From: Chloranthus sessilifolius | Lineage: Eukaryota; Streptophyta; Magnoliopsida; Chloranthales; Chloranthaceae | Assembly (NCBI GenBank): GCA_021018995.1 | Contig: CM037590.1 | Location: 88,336,097-88,400,096, forward strand | Length of the DNA: 64,000 nucleotides | Direction: 5' to 3' | In this document: positions 10,733 to 21,087 of the stretch, piece after piece | How the letters are laid out: each line of letters opens with the position of its first letter | How positions within the stretch are numbered: position 1 is the first letter of the stretch | Made by a program: the position numbers and the translations under genes | Notes under the pieces: generated by a model | Database searches by the model: none | What the model was told of the DNA's origin: nothing | Seen by the model: the letters and a program-made list of their open reading frames with translations, nothing else

Positions 10733-12244
10733 TCAAGGGCAGGGAGCACGCTTCAAAGCGCTAATCTCTGCAAGCAGAGAGTCCTCGCGAGCATTTCGAT
10801 CAGACATCCACCTACCATGAAGACTCTTCTGCCATCTCCGTGAAGCTTCAGCTGCGCTGTGAGACTCAGTCAAAAGCCCAGTCAACCGAAGAACCTCACT
10901 CTCGGCTGTGGCAGCTCTCACTTCTGCAATCTCCGCTCTGCCCCTTTCTTTCCCCAAAGCCTCGGTCAAAGCCAGCCTCTCTACAGAAAGAGACTCGATC
11001 CTGGTCCGAAGCATCGCTTCCTTGCATGGGCAAGGCCCCGTCTCTATCACATCTACCGAAATTGGGCTAGGAGCAGGTAATTCCTCGGATACCAGCCAAA
11101 CCTCGTAATCAGGAGAGACGACGCCCCCTTGAACCAAGATGCACATATGCGCTGATTGGCGGGTCTCCCAGAGGGAGGCTATGCGGTCGAGATCACTAAG
11201 AGAACCCCGAGAAAATATCAGAGAGCACAAAGGTGGCCTCACAGAGCATGGCACGTGTTGAGTATACCCAAACTGACGAAGCACCCGAGATGGGAAGTAG
11301 TATGTGCTACCAGTCAACCCCAAAAGTGTTATACCCTCACAATCCCTAGAGCGGACAATCGGAAAGGTGTCGTCCATCCAGGGAAGTTGCCAGGTCAGCT
11401 CCGCATCAGATAGCCACAGGCTCAATTCCTCGACGCTCCCACAAGGCAGTTTCGAACTCCGAATCAGAAAGCCCCGAGCCGCATCCCCTCTTATGAAGCA
11501 GAATCTCGGCATGGGCCCCATGATAGCCAAATGCTCCCCTAACAAGATCTGAACAAGCAGCGGGCTCCGTGAGAATCTAACCGGCCGAGGTCGGATCAAG
11601 CCTCGATACATCTCCGCCAGGACCAAGTGTACCAATGAGCGACCTCCCTCCAATTCGGTCAAGACATCACATAGTCCAAGGGAAAAGCTCTCACCCCCAG
11701 TGAAGAAGAGAACTTCCGACAGTAAATAAAGGGCAAAGGCCTTTACATTGAAGGGATCTCGAATAGGTAACTTTCGAAGGCTCGAGACACCGAAAAGTTC
11801 TCTTAGGAATTTCACCGAACACCTGGTGGGTCCTCCGGTGAAACATTTCTCGTATCCACCCTTTTTTAAGCCGAGGACCGCGTGGACCGCCTTTGCATAC
11901 CCCGGTTTGGGCACTACTTTGGCAAGGCCTCGATGCATCTTCAGGCCCGTGATGGAGGCTAGCTCTTCCAAAGTTGTGGTTAGCTCCCTAGACCCAAATT
12001 TAAAGACATGGGTCCTATGGTCCCACGACGCCAAAGCCGCCCGTAGTAGGTTGGGCAACAGAGGAACAGCAAGGAGAGAGGAAAGGCAGGACAACCCGAG
12101 GCAATTTAGAATAGCAAGCTCGCTCTCAGCCAAACTATCATGCCATTTTGCAAAAAGCTGGGCCCCGGGTCCAAACAGGGAAGTATACCGGCCCCCGTAT
12201 GAGAACTTAGGCCCATTTTCAAAGGCAGTTCCATGGACGTACAA
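10733..12244 (-). CDS. Opposite-strand accessory protein of Tat/Ogre-like element, 503 codons open
   Basis: This is the longest uninterrupted frame in the window, on the strand opposite to the pol of its element. The N-terminal half is helical and Leu-rich and contains WDHRTHVFKFG and TTTLEELASITGL, a pattern I associate with the DUF7745 / plant-mobile-domain-like proteins of plant retrotransposons (family name from memory). From about residue 400 it becomes a Glu/Arg/Ala-rich coiled coil (SVERLALTEALGKERG, AEIAEVRAATAESEVLRL). No in-frame ATG lies near the 5' end: the frame opens after a TGA, and an ATGG in good context at about 12235 is in another frame. The start may therefore come from an upstream exon or be lost. 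A remnant of the same gene ends element B (51053-51110). Upstream lie a TATA-like TTTATAAT (12378-12385, minus) and the palindrome array 12411-12572. Molecular function unknown. Confidence 0.75.
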   Translation of the reverse strand: MYVHGTAFENGPKFSYGGRYTSLFGPGAQLFAKWHDSLAESELAILNCLGLSCLSSLLAVPLLPNLLRAALASWDHRTHVFKFGSRELTTTLEELASITGLKMHRGLAKVVPKPGYAKAVHAVLGLKKGGYEKCFTGGPTRCSVKFLRELFGVSSLRKLPIRDPFNVKAFALYLLSEVLFFTGGESFSLGLCDVLTELEGGRSLVHLVLAEMYRGLIRPRPVRFSRSPLLVQILLGEHLAIMGPMPRFCFIRGDAARGFLIRSSKLPCGSVEELSLWLSDAELTWQLPWMDDTFPIVRSRDCEGITLLGLTGSTYYFPSRVLRQFGYTQHVPCSVRPPLCSLIFSRGSLSDLDRIASLWETRQSAHMCILVQGGVVSPDYEVWLVSEELPAPSPISVDVIETGPCPCKEAMLRTRIESLSVERLALTEALGKERGRAEIAEVRAATAESEVLRLTGLLTESHSAAEASRRWQKSLHGRWMSDRNAREDSLLAEISALKRAPCP

Positions 12245-12410
12245 TGATGTTCTTGGTAAAATCAGTCAATGTATGGCAATGGACCCACCAAAAAAAGAGA
12301 GGAAAGGAAAAGAAAAAAAGAAGGGCAAATGGGCCAAACTAAGATAGAGGAAGAGGCAAGGGGGGACCAGGCTCGGATTATAAAGAGCCCGCTCGGCCCA
12401 AAATATAGCA

Positions 12411-12572
12411 GGCGTATATATTATATATGCCAAGGAAAATTTTGAACTATTTTGCCCGGCGTATATAATATATACACCCGACCATTTTTTCTATGGATTG
12501 GCCAGGTGTATATAATATATACGCCCGACTTTTGTGGTCGGACATTTGCCTGGCGTATATAATATATACGCC
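12411..12572 (-). promoter_or_regulatory. Four palindromes at exact 47-bp spacing upstream of the 503-codon gene
   Basis: Four copies lie at 12411-12431, 12458-12478, 12505-12525 and 12552-12572. The perfect copy has arms GGCGTATATA and TATATACGCC around one central A. Centres are 12421, 12468, 12515 and 12562, exactly 47 bp apart. Spacers have constant length (26 bp) but quite different sequence. The array lies upstream of the minus-strand gene and its TATA-like box. The same motif occurs at 16804-16873 and in the LTR at 19311-19528. Binding of a dimeric factor is inference. Confidence 0.85.
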
Positions 12573-12978
12573 TTGATTTAAGGAACTGACAAGTCCCCCC
12601 CTCACATTGGCCCATTTTTGTTCCCAAGGGGGAACATGTTTCTGCTTGACCCACTTCTTCATCTCAGGGCAGCCCACAGGCGCACATAATCGCATACCCA
12701 TGGGAAGCCCCCGGATGACGCACTGCCCGTAGGTTGTATACAGAGAACCACCTGCATGGTCCACTCCATCATTGGAGGGATGGCAACTCATTTCAAACCA
12801 AGGAAGAAGAAACCATAAAGGCAAAAGCGAAGAAATACCCAAATAAATCATTCATATAAACCATAAAAATTATAAACCATCCAAAAAAAAGAAAAGAAGC
12901 AAAAATTGTTATTATTACATATCCCCCAATAAAGCCAAGTCTAAACTGTTTCATTATGTCAAATTTGTAGAAAATAAA

Positions 12979-15397
12979 CTAGGCCTGGGCAGCCCCCTTC
13001 GACTTCTTTCGGCGCCGGCTCGCACTTTGAAAGGTACGAGTCTCCCCCACCCGAGTCCACGCCTGAGAAATACGGCTGAGAAGAGAACGCGACTCCTTTT
13101 CACGAGCTCGCTGTAGGAACACACCAAAAGCCATCAGGTAGAGAAACAGGCAGAAAGTAAATAAGGAAGATAACTAGGTTGGGCCAGTATTCACTCACCA
13201 CTTCGGTCTCCCTAAGCCCAACAAGGTTACGGTAATATTCAACTTGACTCACTGCCGACTCATAATCTTGGCCAATAAGGAAAAGGAGGTGTTAGTCACA
13301 CAGGCCATCAGCATAATTCAAAAGGAAAAAAGAATAGAGCAACAAGATAGAAATTACCCCAAGAATCAGCTCGGGAGGTTGGACCTGGATAGCTTCAGCA
13401 GAGATTCATGCCTTCTCGACCACGTCGGCACACACGCATGACAAAAAGGCATCATCCAAGCGTTTGAAGGTCCCTTGGACCACGATAGGCGAACTGCCAG
13501 AAGCACCAGCACCAGAGGGGTCGAGGTCCGACTGAGGCCACACCAAGCACCGGAAGGATCGGAGGATCCGGACTGCGATCATATGGAGCAGCCGCCTCAT
13601 CCCCCTCATCTGAGTCGCCGCCCTGCTCAAACTGTAGAGAGAAACATTTTATCATTAAAGGTGGTAGGTCAATCAAAGTAACCACAAGGGAGCTGCTAAA
13701 TAAAAAGAGAAAAGGGGCATTACCTGAGATCGCGGCCCACCAAAAGCTAAAAAGTTAGCACCAGGCACGAAGCGGGGCAGCAAGAAATGGTAGGGCAGGG
13801 AATCGTACCATGACTTATACCCCCCGAGCAGGAGAAGGTCATCGATAGGAACCCCATGGTGAAGAAATTGAGTAGTAAGCTCATCAATGGAACCTTCCGG
13901 AGCCAACACATCGGCAGGAGGAGCTTGGGGCACAGCAAAGAGAGGGCGATACTGATGAACCACTCTCTCCCCTAAATAGTAGGCCCTAGTCCAAGACCCA
14001 TAGAGGAAGATGATGCGACGGTCCAGCAAAAGGCGAGAAGGACCCACTGAGGCCAAGTTTCAGAAGGGAGATCCTATGTAAGGGTCGAGAATGACCTACA
14101 AAAGAAGAGAAAACAGAGAGGGGATACACACATTCGGTCAGAACCCACGACACAGAAGAGCAAGAGCTGTCAATTATAAAAAGGGAATTGTTTTACTTGC
14201 TCTGGGATCAACAAGTCAAACTGAGAGCGCAGCCCTAACTCTAAATGCTTCATACCTACGTCTCGACGGCGACCCACATGCCAGTTACTCATGAGGGGGA
14301 ACGTGACAACTTCAGACTGAAGCAGGGGGCGACCCGGTTGAAAGTGAAGATACCCCCAGATTTGAGAAAGCAAGCAGATAAAGACAGGTATGCTATAAAA
14401 GAAAATTGGACAAACTAAAACCAAAGGATAAAATACCTCAATTGCAGGCCAGAAACCTACAATGGAGCTAGACTCCCCAAGAACGACTAGCTTTAGGTTG
14501 GACATGAGTACAGCATAGCCAGCGCCGCCCCAATCGAATCGATGTACGGTCTCCCAGTTCACCATCAAGCTGAGCAGGGACAACGAGACTTGCCCTCCAC
14601 TGGTGTTGGAGAGGAGAGTCTTGCCCAGGAGGAACAACAAGGAGATGCGGGCCAACATAAGTGCACGCGTCAACTCGATATAAATATCCATGTCAGGCTG
14701 ACCCTGGTCCACTAACTCATGAGGCCCAAACTGATCAACCAGCCAGGATAGCTTGACCTCAGAACCCCGAGCATTCCCTGAGGACGGGTAAGCCCCTATC
14801 AGTTGAATCACCTCCTCCATACCCGGTGTGCGGGTAGGTACTACAGGCACCCCTCCAATACGGACCCCAGTGATCATGGACCAGTCTGCTAGTGTGAAGG
14901 CCATCTCCGCCACGGCCATGTGAAAGGTCATGGTCTCGGGGCGAAAACGCTCTATCAGTGCCTTTAAATAGGCCGTATTGGCCCTCACAGTGGGGCACAA
15001 AATGAAATCCCCGAAACCGGCACCGGTGAGCAGGTCCTTCACCACTGGGGGAAGGTAAAGCACAAGACGCTGGAGGTCGAATCAACCGCCTCGGAACATA
15101 ATGTGCGGCAGGGGCTGCAAACAGAAGGCATCAATCAGATAGGGGCAAGGTGATATAATGAAGACATCAAAGGAAAACAAAAGCGGAAAAGAGGGGGGGC
15201 CATCTGTTTACTTGACCGACGATCCCAAAGTTGGACATGTGGGTGTGCTAGCAGTAGAGGAGGCCGGTATGGGCAGCCTCGCCTTGCATTTCATACCAAG
15301 GCTGGGAGGAGCGCTGAGACACAGTGAACTGTTATCCACGGGGGCCATAAGCCATCTCCGGCCCTTCTTGCTGATCATGCCCTTTGTCACCAGACAT
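12979..15397 (-). pseudogene. Plant mobile domain (PMD) gene of element C, spliced, opposite strand, decayed
   Basis: Exons read on the minus strand: 15397-15212 (start MSGDKGHDQQEGPEMAYG, donor CAA|gtaaac); 15114-14197 (acceptor tttgcag; PMD core with VVKDLLTGAGFGDF and TFHMAVAEMAFTLADWSMI; donor CAA|gtaaaa); 14095-13724 (acceptor tttgtag; PSRLLLDRRIIFLYGSW; donor CAG|gtaatg); 13631 to about 13358 (acceptor ctctacag; acidic FEQGGDSDEGDEAAAPYD); a short exon near 13276-13199; and 13110-12979 (acceptor cctacag; basic end SRRRKKSKGAAQA). Damage: stops in the first exon, a TGA near 15090, another at about 14060 (GSPF*NLASVGP), and a frameshift near 13540. PMD proteins are plant-specific, occur in transposons and in silencing-related MAIN/MAIL host proteins, and have no proven enzyme activity. 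The basic tail suggests nuclear import. The promoter side carries the element's palindrome motif (16804-16873). Confidence 0.75.
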
Positions 15398-15429
15398 CCT
15401 GAAAATATGAGACGCATCGGCATATGAGA

Positions 15430-16320
15430 GGGGTGCCAACAAAAAAAGAGAGCAAAAAAATATACATATGCACTAATCCAAAGAAAAAAGCAAGAAATCT
15501 AAAAAAAAAGCAACAAAAAAAAACCCATGTGTGTGTGTACTAATCCAAAAAAAAAGAGATGTGTGTGTGTGTACTAAAAACAAAAAAAAAGCCATGTGTG
15601 TATATACTAATCCAAAAAAAAGAGATGTGTGTGTATATACTAATCCAAAAAAAAAGAGATGTGTGTGTATGTACGTATGTACTAATCCAAAAAAAAAGAG
15701 ATGTCTGTGTGTGTACTAAAAACAAAAAAAAAAACCATGTGTGTATGTGTACTAATCCGAAAAGAGAGGTGTGTGCGTGTACTAATCCAAAAAAAAGAGG
15801 TGTGTGTATGTACTAATCCAAAAAAAAGAGATGTGTGTGTGTGTGTACTAAAAACAAAAAAAAACATGTGTGTATGTGTACTAATCTGAAAAGAGAGAGG
15901 TGTGTGTGTACTAATCCAAAAAAAAGAGAGATGTGTGTGCGAGTATATTAATCCGAAAAAAGAGATGTGTGTGTATATACTAATCCAAAAAAAAGAAAGA
16001 AAGATGTGTTTGTGGGTACTAATCCAAAAAAAGAGATGTGTGTGTGTGTACTAATCCAAACAAAGAAGAGATGTGTGTACTAATCCAAAAAAAATGTGTG
16101 TATGTGTGTGTGTACTAATCCAAAAAAAAATGTGTATGCGTACTAATCCAAAAAAAATGCGTGTGTGCACTAACCCATTAACAAAAAAATGTGTACGTAA
16201 CAAGCCAAAATGTGTGTGTGTGTGTATAAATGTACTAACCCATTAACAAGCAAAAAAAATAAAAATGTGTGTGTATGTGTATGCTAATCCACCAACCAAA
16301 AAAAACAAACAAAAACATAC
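15430..16320. repeat. Tandem repeat ACTAATCCAAAAAAAGAG + (TG)n
   Basis: About 30 degenerate units of 20-45 bp combine ACTAATCC, an A-run, GAGA and a short (TG)n stretch. The units show expansion and contraction of both the A-run and the TG-run. It lies between the first coding exon of the PMD gene (15397) and its likely leader (about 16583-16740), so it would be intronic for that gene. Reading frames through it are repeat artefacts. Confidence 0.85.
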
Positions 16321-16559
16321 ATAAATACGTATGCGCTAACCCAAAAAAAAAGGGGGGAGAGGCACCAATCCATCAAATAAAATGCACTAATCCAAAAAAA
16401 AGAAAAGAAAGAAAACAACCCCACAAAAACAAAATAAATAACTAATGAATGGGAAATAGGCCTAAGGAATCAAATATTTCAAACAAAAAAAAAGAAAAAA
16501 AACAACAAAACAACAACTAAAACAAAAGGAGACAAAAAGCATTTCAATCCAAAAAGAAA

Positions 16560-16745
16560 AATGAAGGAAGGGTAATGGTTACCTTCAATGGAAGAGAAAA
16601 ACGAAGATCGACGGAGAACGAGCACCTTTGATCCACAACCGCGACCCCCAGCAATAGAACTCAAGCCAAATCAAATGAAAAAACCCTAAGGGGTTGTCCC
16701 GGACTCAAGAGGAAAGGAGGGAGGAAGATAGAATTTGAAAAGGGG
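16560..16745 (-). other. Possible untranslated first exon of the PMD gene
   Basis: On the minus strand a CT-rich stretch (about 16740-16680, ending near the plant-leader-like TTAGGGTTTTTTCATTTG) is followed by CTTCCATTGAAG|gtaacc at about 16583, a good splice donor. With the acceptor tattttcag just before the ATG at 15397 this would give an intron of about 1.2 kb containing the tandem repeat. No protein is claimed. Confidence 0.4.
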
Positions 16746-16803
16746 GGCCCCTTTTGTGCTCAGGCTCGGGCTCGGGCAGTTCCGTAACTGCCAGATTTTA
16801 GAC

Positions 16804-16873
16804 GGGCGTATATAATATATACGCCCGACCATTTTTTGCCAGATTTTGGTCATGCATATATATTATATACGCC
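16804..16873 (-). promoter_or_regulatory. Two palindromes, 48-bp spacing, upstream of PMD gene
   Basis: One perfect copy lies at 16804-16826 (arms GGGCGTATATA and TATATACGCCC, central A) and one diverged copy at 16853-16873. Their centres are 48 bp apart. The spacer starts CGACCATTTTTTGCC, close to the spacers at 12479 and 19334. The position is just upstream of the likely PMD leader. Same motif as in the LTR of this element. Confidence 0.8.
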
Positions 16874-16879
16874 CGACCA

Positions 16880-18925
16880 AAAATGGCAATTTTTAAACTG
16901 CCCGGCCTCCTTTTTCATTTTTGAGGCCCGACGGACCCCTTGCATGTTGGACCACGGCCCGGACCCCCCTCAGAAGCCCATATATCGTCAGACGAAGGTG
17001 CACACATCTCCAAATGGCCCTTCGAGTTCACTTCGATCGGCCCAAAGGGACCGTGCTACAATAAACGGATCTAGATCTGTAGGCGCCCACCTAATGCGCC
17101 CATAAAATCAAAAAAAAGGAAGAAGAAGAAAAAATAAAAAGAAGGAAAATATATAACACTAGTTCTCAAAGGAGCATTGCGATGACCATTTGTGCCACTC
17201 CGAGAATCGTGTTAAATCAATTAGGAATGATCGGGTCCGCCCGAAAGTTCTCAAACCCCGTTTCTGGCAGGGACACTTTGTACCTGACCCGGCAGGCAGA
17301 TAATTTTGCCCATCTCCGGTCATTGTTCCCCACAGAGTCCCCCAGGAGTCGAGACCTGATCCGGCATGCAAATAAACTCATCCACCACCGGTCACGCTTA
17401 GGAACATGCACCTTGCTCCAAATCTCCCCCAGTAAGAACCGAGGCCTGATCATGCAGGCAAACCAAGAACCCGTCACCAGAATGCACACGTCCCTGAGGT
17501 ATATCAACATGGCAAGTTGATTTGCCTAAGGATACATGCAAAAATAAAGGCAATTTGAGCATTCCTAGAGTCTCAACCTGACATGAAAAAAGAAAAAAAA
17601 GAAAAAAAAGGAGAAAAAAAGGGGGAGAAGAAATAACAACCTGTTGCTGCTTAGTAAAAATCCTGAGTAGGTTGACCCCACCTTCCAAGCATTCACTCTG
17701 GTCATCCCCCTTCGAATCTATGTTGACCAAGAGTGCCCCTGACTTCAGACCATTCGAAAAGTCTATTGTCAGTTGAAACTCACCAGTCAAAAATGAAATT
17801 ACAACCAACCAAACTATGTGCAAACATACAGACCAAAGGGCTCTTTTCCCTTTTATTTCCTTTTACATAGGCTTAAAACCTATATAGGCACGGTGTCCCT
17901 GTTGAATGTACGCACTTGCGTCTGAATATCCGCAAGATGGTCGTTTGTCCTCGTAAATTGTACCTTAGGGTTGAGGCTTCCGTTCGCGCCTATTTTTCTG
18001 CTTATCGCCCCTGATGGGTGTTTGTCTGTGCATAGTTAGTAAGATATGATTTCATTAGGGATGGAGGTTAGAATTGGCCATCTCTTTCAATGGATAATCG
18101 ATCCTAGCCCGATCTTTACCTTTGTCTTAAGTTAAGGCACTCTGGTTCATGTGAATCAGGAGCACCTCACCACTGGTACGTACACATCCCCGAGGCGTAC
18201 CTATCCTCGCCCACGCACTCTTAAAGCGTATCAACTGACATTTGATCCACTTAAAGAATTGTGCAAAAATAAAGTTGTCAGAGGTCCTTGAGCTTTGCTT
18301 AGAGGCCTCGGAACAAAAAAAAAATTGGAAAAAGGAAACACAAAAAATTTTTACTCAAAAAATGGGCATGCATTCCCGAGAGGTGTTGAGATATCAATAT
18401 TCGCTTCACTCGGGTAAAGCGTGCTAAAATAACCTTGAGGTTGATGGGTTTGCCCAAAGACTTCGAGCCTTACCTAGGTAAGGGCACCCGTGCCCAATCC
18501 AATGGAGCTGTCAATACCCCATAGGATTGAACACATTGATTAGGCCTTCGCTTTGTGTGCTTCACATGAATTCCGAAGTATAGATCGATCATCCCATTTC
18601 GTGGAGCTGTCTAGTTCAGATTAATACTCAACATCAAAAATCTATAATTTCCCCCAGGAAGTGGACGATATCCCGGCTAGCAGGCTTACACTTTTTGTGA
18701 TCATCGCAGTTATGCCCAGTAATGTCGCAATGTGCTTGGGGACTGTTAGCTTTGAGGTACGGACGATATCCCAAAATGAGAGGGCTTACATACACTCACC
18801 ATCACCATGAATGTTTGAGAATTGAGGTGAACTAGGCAAACCCATAAAATGTGCCTTGGACCTCTTCGGAAGTCTCTTGTCTTTGGCATCCGATCATTAG
18901 TGATCGAATACCAATGAGGGGCATC
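16880..18925 (+). other. 3' untranslated region of element C up to its LTR
   Basis: No gene supported. 17270-17490 holds about three degenerate units of 70-90 bp beginning with forms of ACCTGATCCGGCAGGCA. An A/G-rich tract lies at 17105-17150 and another at 17583-17635. The last bases, ATGAGGGGCATC (18914-18925), touch the LTR and fit the polypurine tract of a Tat-type element. Confidence 0.6.
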
Positions 18926-19004
18926 TGTAGACACCCAAATTCTGCCCAAGGCCCGATCAATCTGTACTTCGAGAGAGATGTACCCCTGTGCTTCTGATGG
19001 CACC

Positions 19005-19130
19005 CCTGAACCCTTAGGAATCTACCCTGAACCCTTAAGAATCTACCCAAACCCTTTAGAACCATTCCCCCAACCCTTAGAGATCACCCCTAAACCCTAG
19101 AATCCCTTCCCAGACCTAACTTAAACCCTT
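19005..19130 (+). repeat. Short tandem repeat at LTR start
   Basis: About six degenerate units of roughly 20 bp with the theme GAACCCTTAGAATCTACCC. The LTR of element A has the corresponding degenerate run at 40880-41010 on the other strand. It forms the outer U3 of this LTR family. Confidence 0.6.
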
Positions 19131-19310
19131 CTGGCAGTTGATGGGAGGAGAGCTACAAAACTTCACACAGCCACTACCAAGGGTGAGCCACATATCTTTG
19201 GAAAGAGGGATTCTCCAGCTTTCCAACAAGCCAAAGATCACTCAATTTGGAGCTACGGTTCAAAAGTTATGGCAGTTCAAAGTCTCACATAAAATCATAG
19301 GACTTTTACT

Positions 19311-19528
19311 TAGGCGTGGATATTACATACGCCCAGCCATTTTTGCCCCATATTAGTCAGGCGTATATATTATATACTCCTGCCTATTTTGGGGGGAAAT
19401 TTGGCCGGGCGTATATAATATATACGCCCAGTATAGGTGGGACCCACCACGGGCTTCATCTTCTCAAAACTCCCCTGATTTTGGTGAAATTTACTGTTCC
19501 TAAACTGGGCGTATATAATATATACGCC
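19311..19528 (+). promoter_or_regulatory. Palindrome array in the U3 of LTR C
   Basis: Copies at 19313-19333 (diverged), 19360-19380, 19407-19429 (perfect; 11-bp arms, central A) and 19508-19528 (perfect 10-bp arms). Centre spacings are 47, 48 and 100 bp (about two periods). The array ends 281 bp before the TATA box. Motif and period match those at 12411 and 16804, so all three promoter regions of element C carry it. Confidence 0.85.
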
Positions 19529-19808
19529 TAGCTTAGCTACAGTAACTGTCATCGGTTGCTCAAATTTCCTTCATCTAGTTTGACCCTTTGACCATCCCCT
19601 TAGTTAAGGTGGGTGTCTTGAGGTTGGTTGCACCCCCTTTGAGCTTATTGGCAACCCTTAAGTCACCCATGGTCTCACCCCATTATCCGCCATTAAAATC
19701 AGTTTCCCAAAACCCTAGAACCTTGAAAACCTAGAAAACCTTAGTTGGGGGATTACCTAATTGCTAAACCAATTAGCTCTTAAATTAGCCCCTAACCCTC
19801 CCCTTCTC

Positions 19809-19816
19809 TATAAATA
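19809..19816 (+). promoter_or_regulatory. TATA box of LTR C
   Basis: TATAAATA followed by AGAGAGGCCCCCC and a GAGA-rich leader fits a plant LTR promoter. The homologous box in LTR A is at 40174-40181 on the minus strand. Confidence 0.75.
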
Positions 19817-20530
19817 GAGAGGCCCCCCTCTTCCCAAGGGGTTGAAGTTTTGGTTGGAAAATTTGGTTGATTAGAGAGCTTAAGAGAGAGAAAGTCCTAG
19901 TGAGAGAAAATGTCACTTATTTTCCAGAATTTCAGTAAGCTTAGATCACCTATTCCACTCCACTTCAACCATGAGATCACTTTCTTTTAGCTAGAATATA
20001 TTCCCTAGCTTCACTCTATACTCCCTATCTATCAAATCTTTGCGTTAGAGTCCATTTCAATACCATTTGGACCATCGGAAGCATGATAAAGCAACGGTCT
20101 TTTACGGTGCAACAAGGGCCCGTGAGCTCCAGCTCACCCCTCTCTTCCTCTACCTTCTTGGTGTCTCCTCCGTCCAAGGATTCAAGCCGTTACGCCGCCG
20201 AAATTTCGGTTTGGCTCAAAGCTTGATAGGACCGTATTGCCTTCGGGCAAGGTGAAACGCCGCCCTTTTATTTTCCTTTTTGTCCATAGATAGAGACCGC
20301 TACGTGGGGGTTGATCCGGTGCCTGAACCCTTTCCTATCGATAATCGAAGCCCCTACCCTAGAGCCTTTGGCAAAGACCGGTAAATCAGACTCATATTTA
20401 GCACTTCGGTGCTCAAAATATTGATTTGAAGGTTTCTCGGGTCACCAAAAGCTCCGGGTGGCAACTCTACATTTTCATTAAAAAGCGAACGCATCGCCAC
20501 GACGGGTTCGAGAGGATCCATGGTCGCACA

Positions 20531-21087
20531 TACCTACTAAGGGCTTATCTCACTTTTTATAAGTTGTTTTTTTTGGGGAAACATGTGCCAAATTGTAGGC
20601 CACTCCCTACTTCCAGAGTTTGGGGCAAAGATGCCAAATTGCATACCTGACTTGCTGCCCCTTTACCTTTTTGGATGTAGGAGGCTGGCGAATGTGGCTC
20701 TTCTGAACTGGCCTCCATCATATTGACCATAGGTTCGTTTGAGGTTTCATCCTCAAACGCCAACAGAGTCTTGTGGTGGTTTACCACTGGAGGAGTTTGT
20801 TCAGGTATGGAATGCTACTCCTCAAATAGGGACAGGGCAGCCAGATCTATTTTGAGGTTGGGAAGGGAGATGTGGGGATTGGTGGTATGGACAAGGGTGA
20901 TGGGTTCTTGTGGGGTCAAATGGGCTACCCCATTCCTATCGATCTTTAAGTCCCCAGCGCTGACAAAGGATTCCCTGATGTGTGCCATAGGACAGGTTTC
21001 TCTTCTATGTTGATTCCTCGAGCTCTTGCAGCTATAGCGACCTGGCTTTCTCTTCGGCCTCTCGACCCTGGCTTTCTCTTCGGCCTT
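20531..21087 (-). pseudogene. Element A, end of gag-pro frame and start of pro-RT intron
   Basis: Minus-strand sequence homologous to 45400-45890 of element B. 20787-20640 reads VVNHH...LLAFED...NEPMVNMMEASSEE and IQKGKGAASQ, followed by CAG|gtatgcaa, a good splice donor matching the one in B at 45780. The sequence ends at 20531 against the LTR of C, so C sits in the intron of A. 21038-21086 carries two nearly identical 25-26-bp units with GGCTTTCTCTTCGGCCT at the junction with LTR D. Confidence 0.75.

Larger units (their letters stand above)
18926..20530 (+). repeat. 3' LTR of element C (1,605 bp)
   Basis: It starts TGTAGACACCC and ends GGTCGCACA (TG...CA). It is the plus-strand homologue of the LTR at 39441-41095 (minus). 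It has a polypurine tract on its left and no primer-binding site on its right, so it is a 3' LTR. Inside: tandem ACCCTTAGAATCTACCC-type units (about 19005-19130), the palindrome array (19311-19528), TATA box TATAAATA (19809-19816), and a CT/GAGA-rich leader. Immediately right is TACCT, then minus-strand sequence of element A; the matching target-site copy would lie left of the window. Confidence 0.88.

Noticed and set aside
12411..12572. CRISPR-like look: repeats with constant-length spacers of about 26 bp
   Set aside because: Plant nuclear context, no cas genes, fully palindromic repeats, only four units, and the same motif sits in an LTR and another promoter.
14341..14450. Small intron inside the PMD core (GTATTTTATCC...TTTTATAG, 44 bp)
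   Set aside because: Removing it shifts the frame away from QIWGYLHFQPGRP, which fits the PMD family when read through; 44 bp is also very short for a plant intron.
15531..15889. Open frames rich in Cys, Val and Lys
   Set aside because: They are translations of the TG/A-rich tandem repeat on both strands, with no codon bias or homologues.
12411..19528. Palindromes as simple TATA boxes
   Set aside because: The core does contain TATATAATATATA, but separate TATA boxes lie downstream (12378-12385 minus, 19809-19816), and the homologous array in element A has no TATA-like core.
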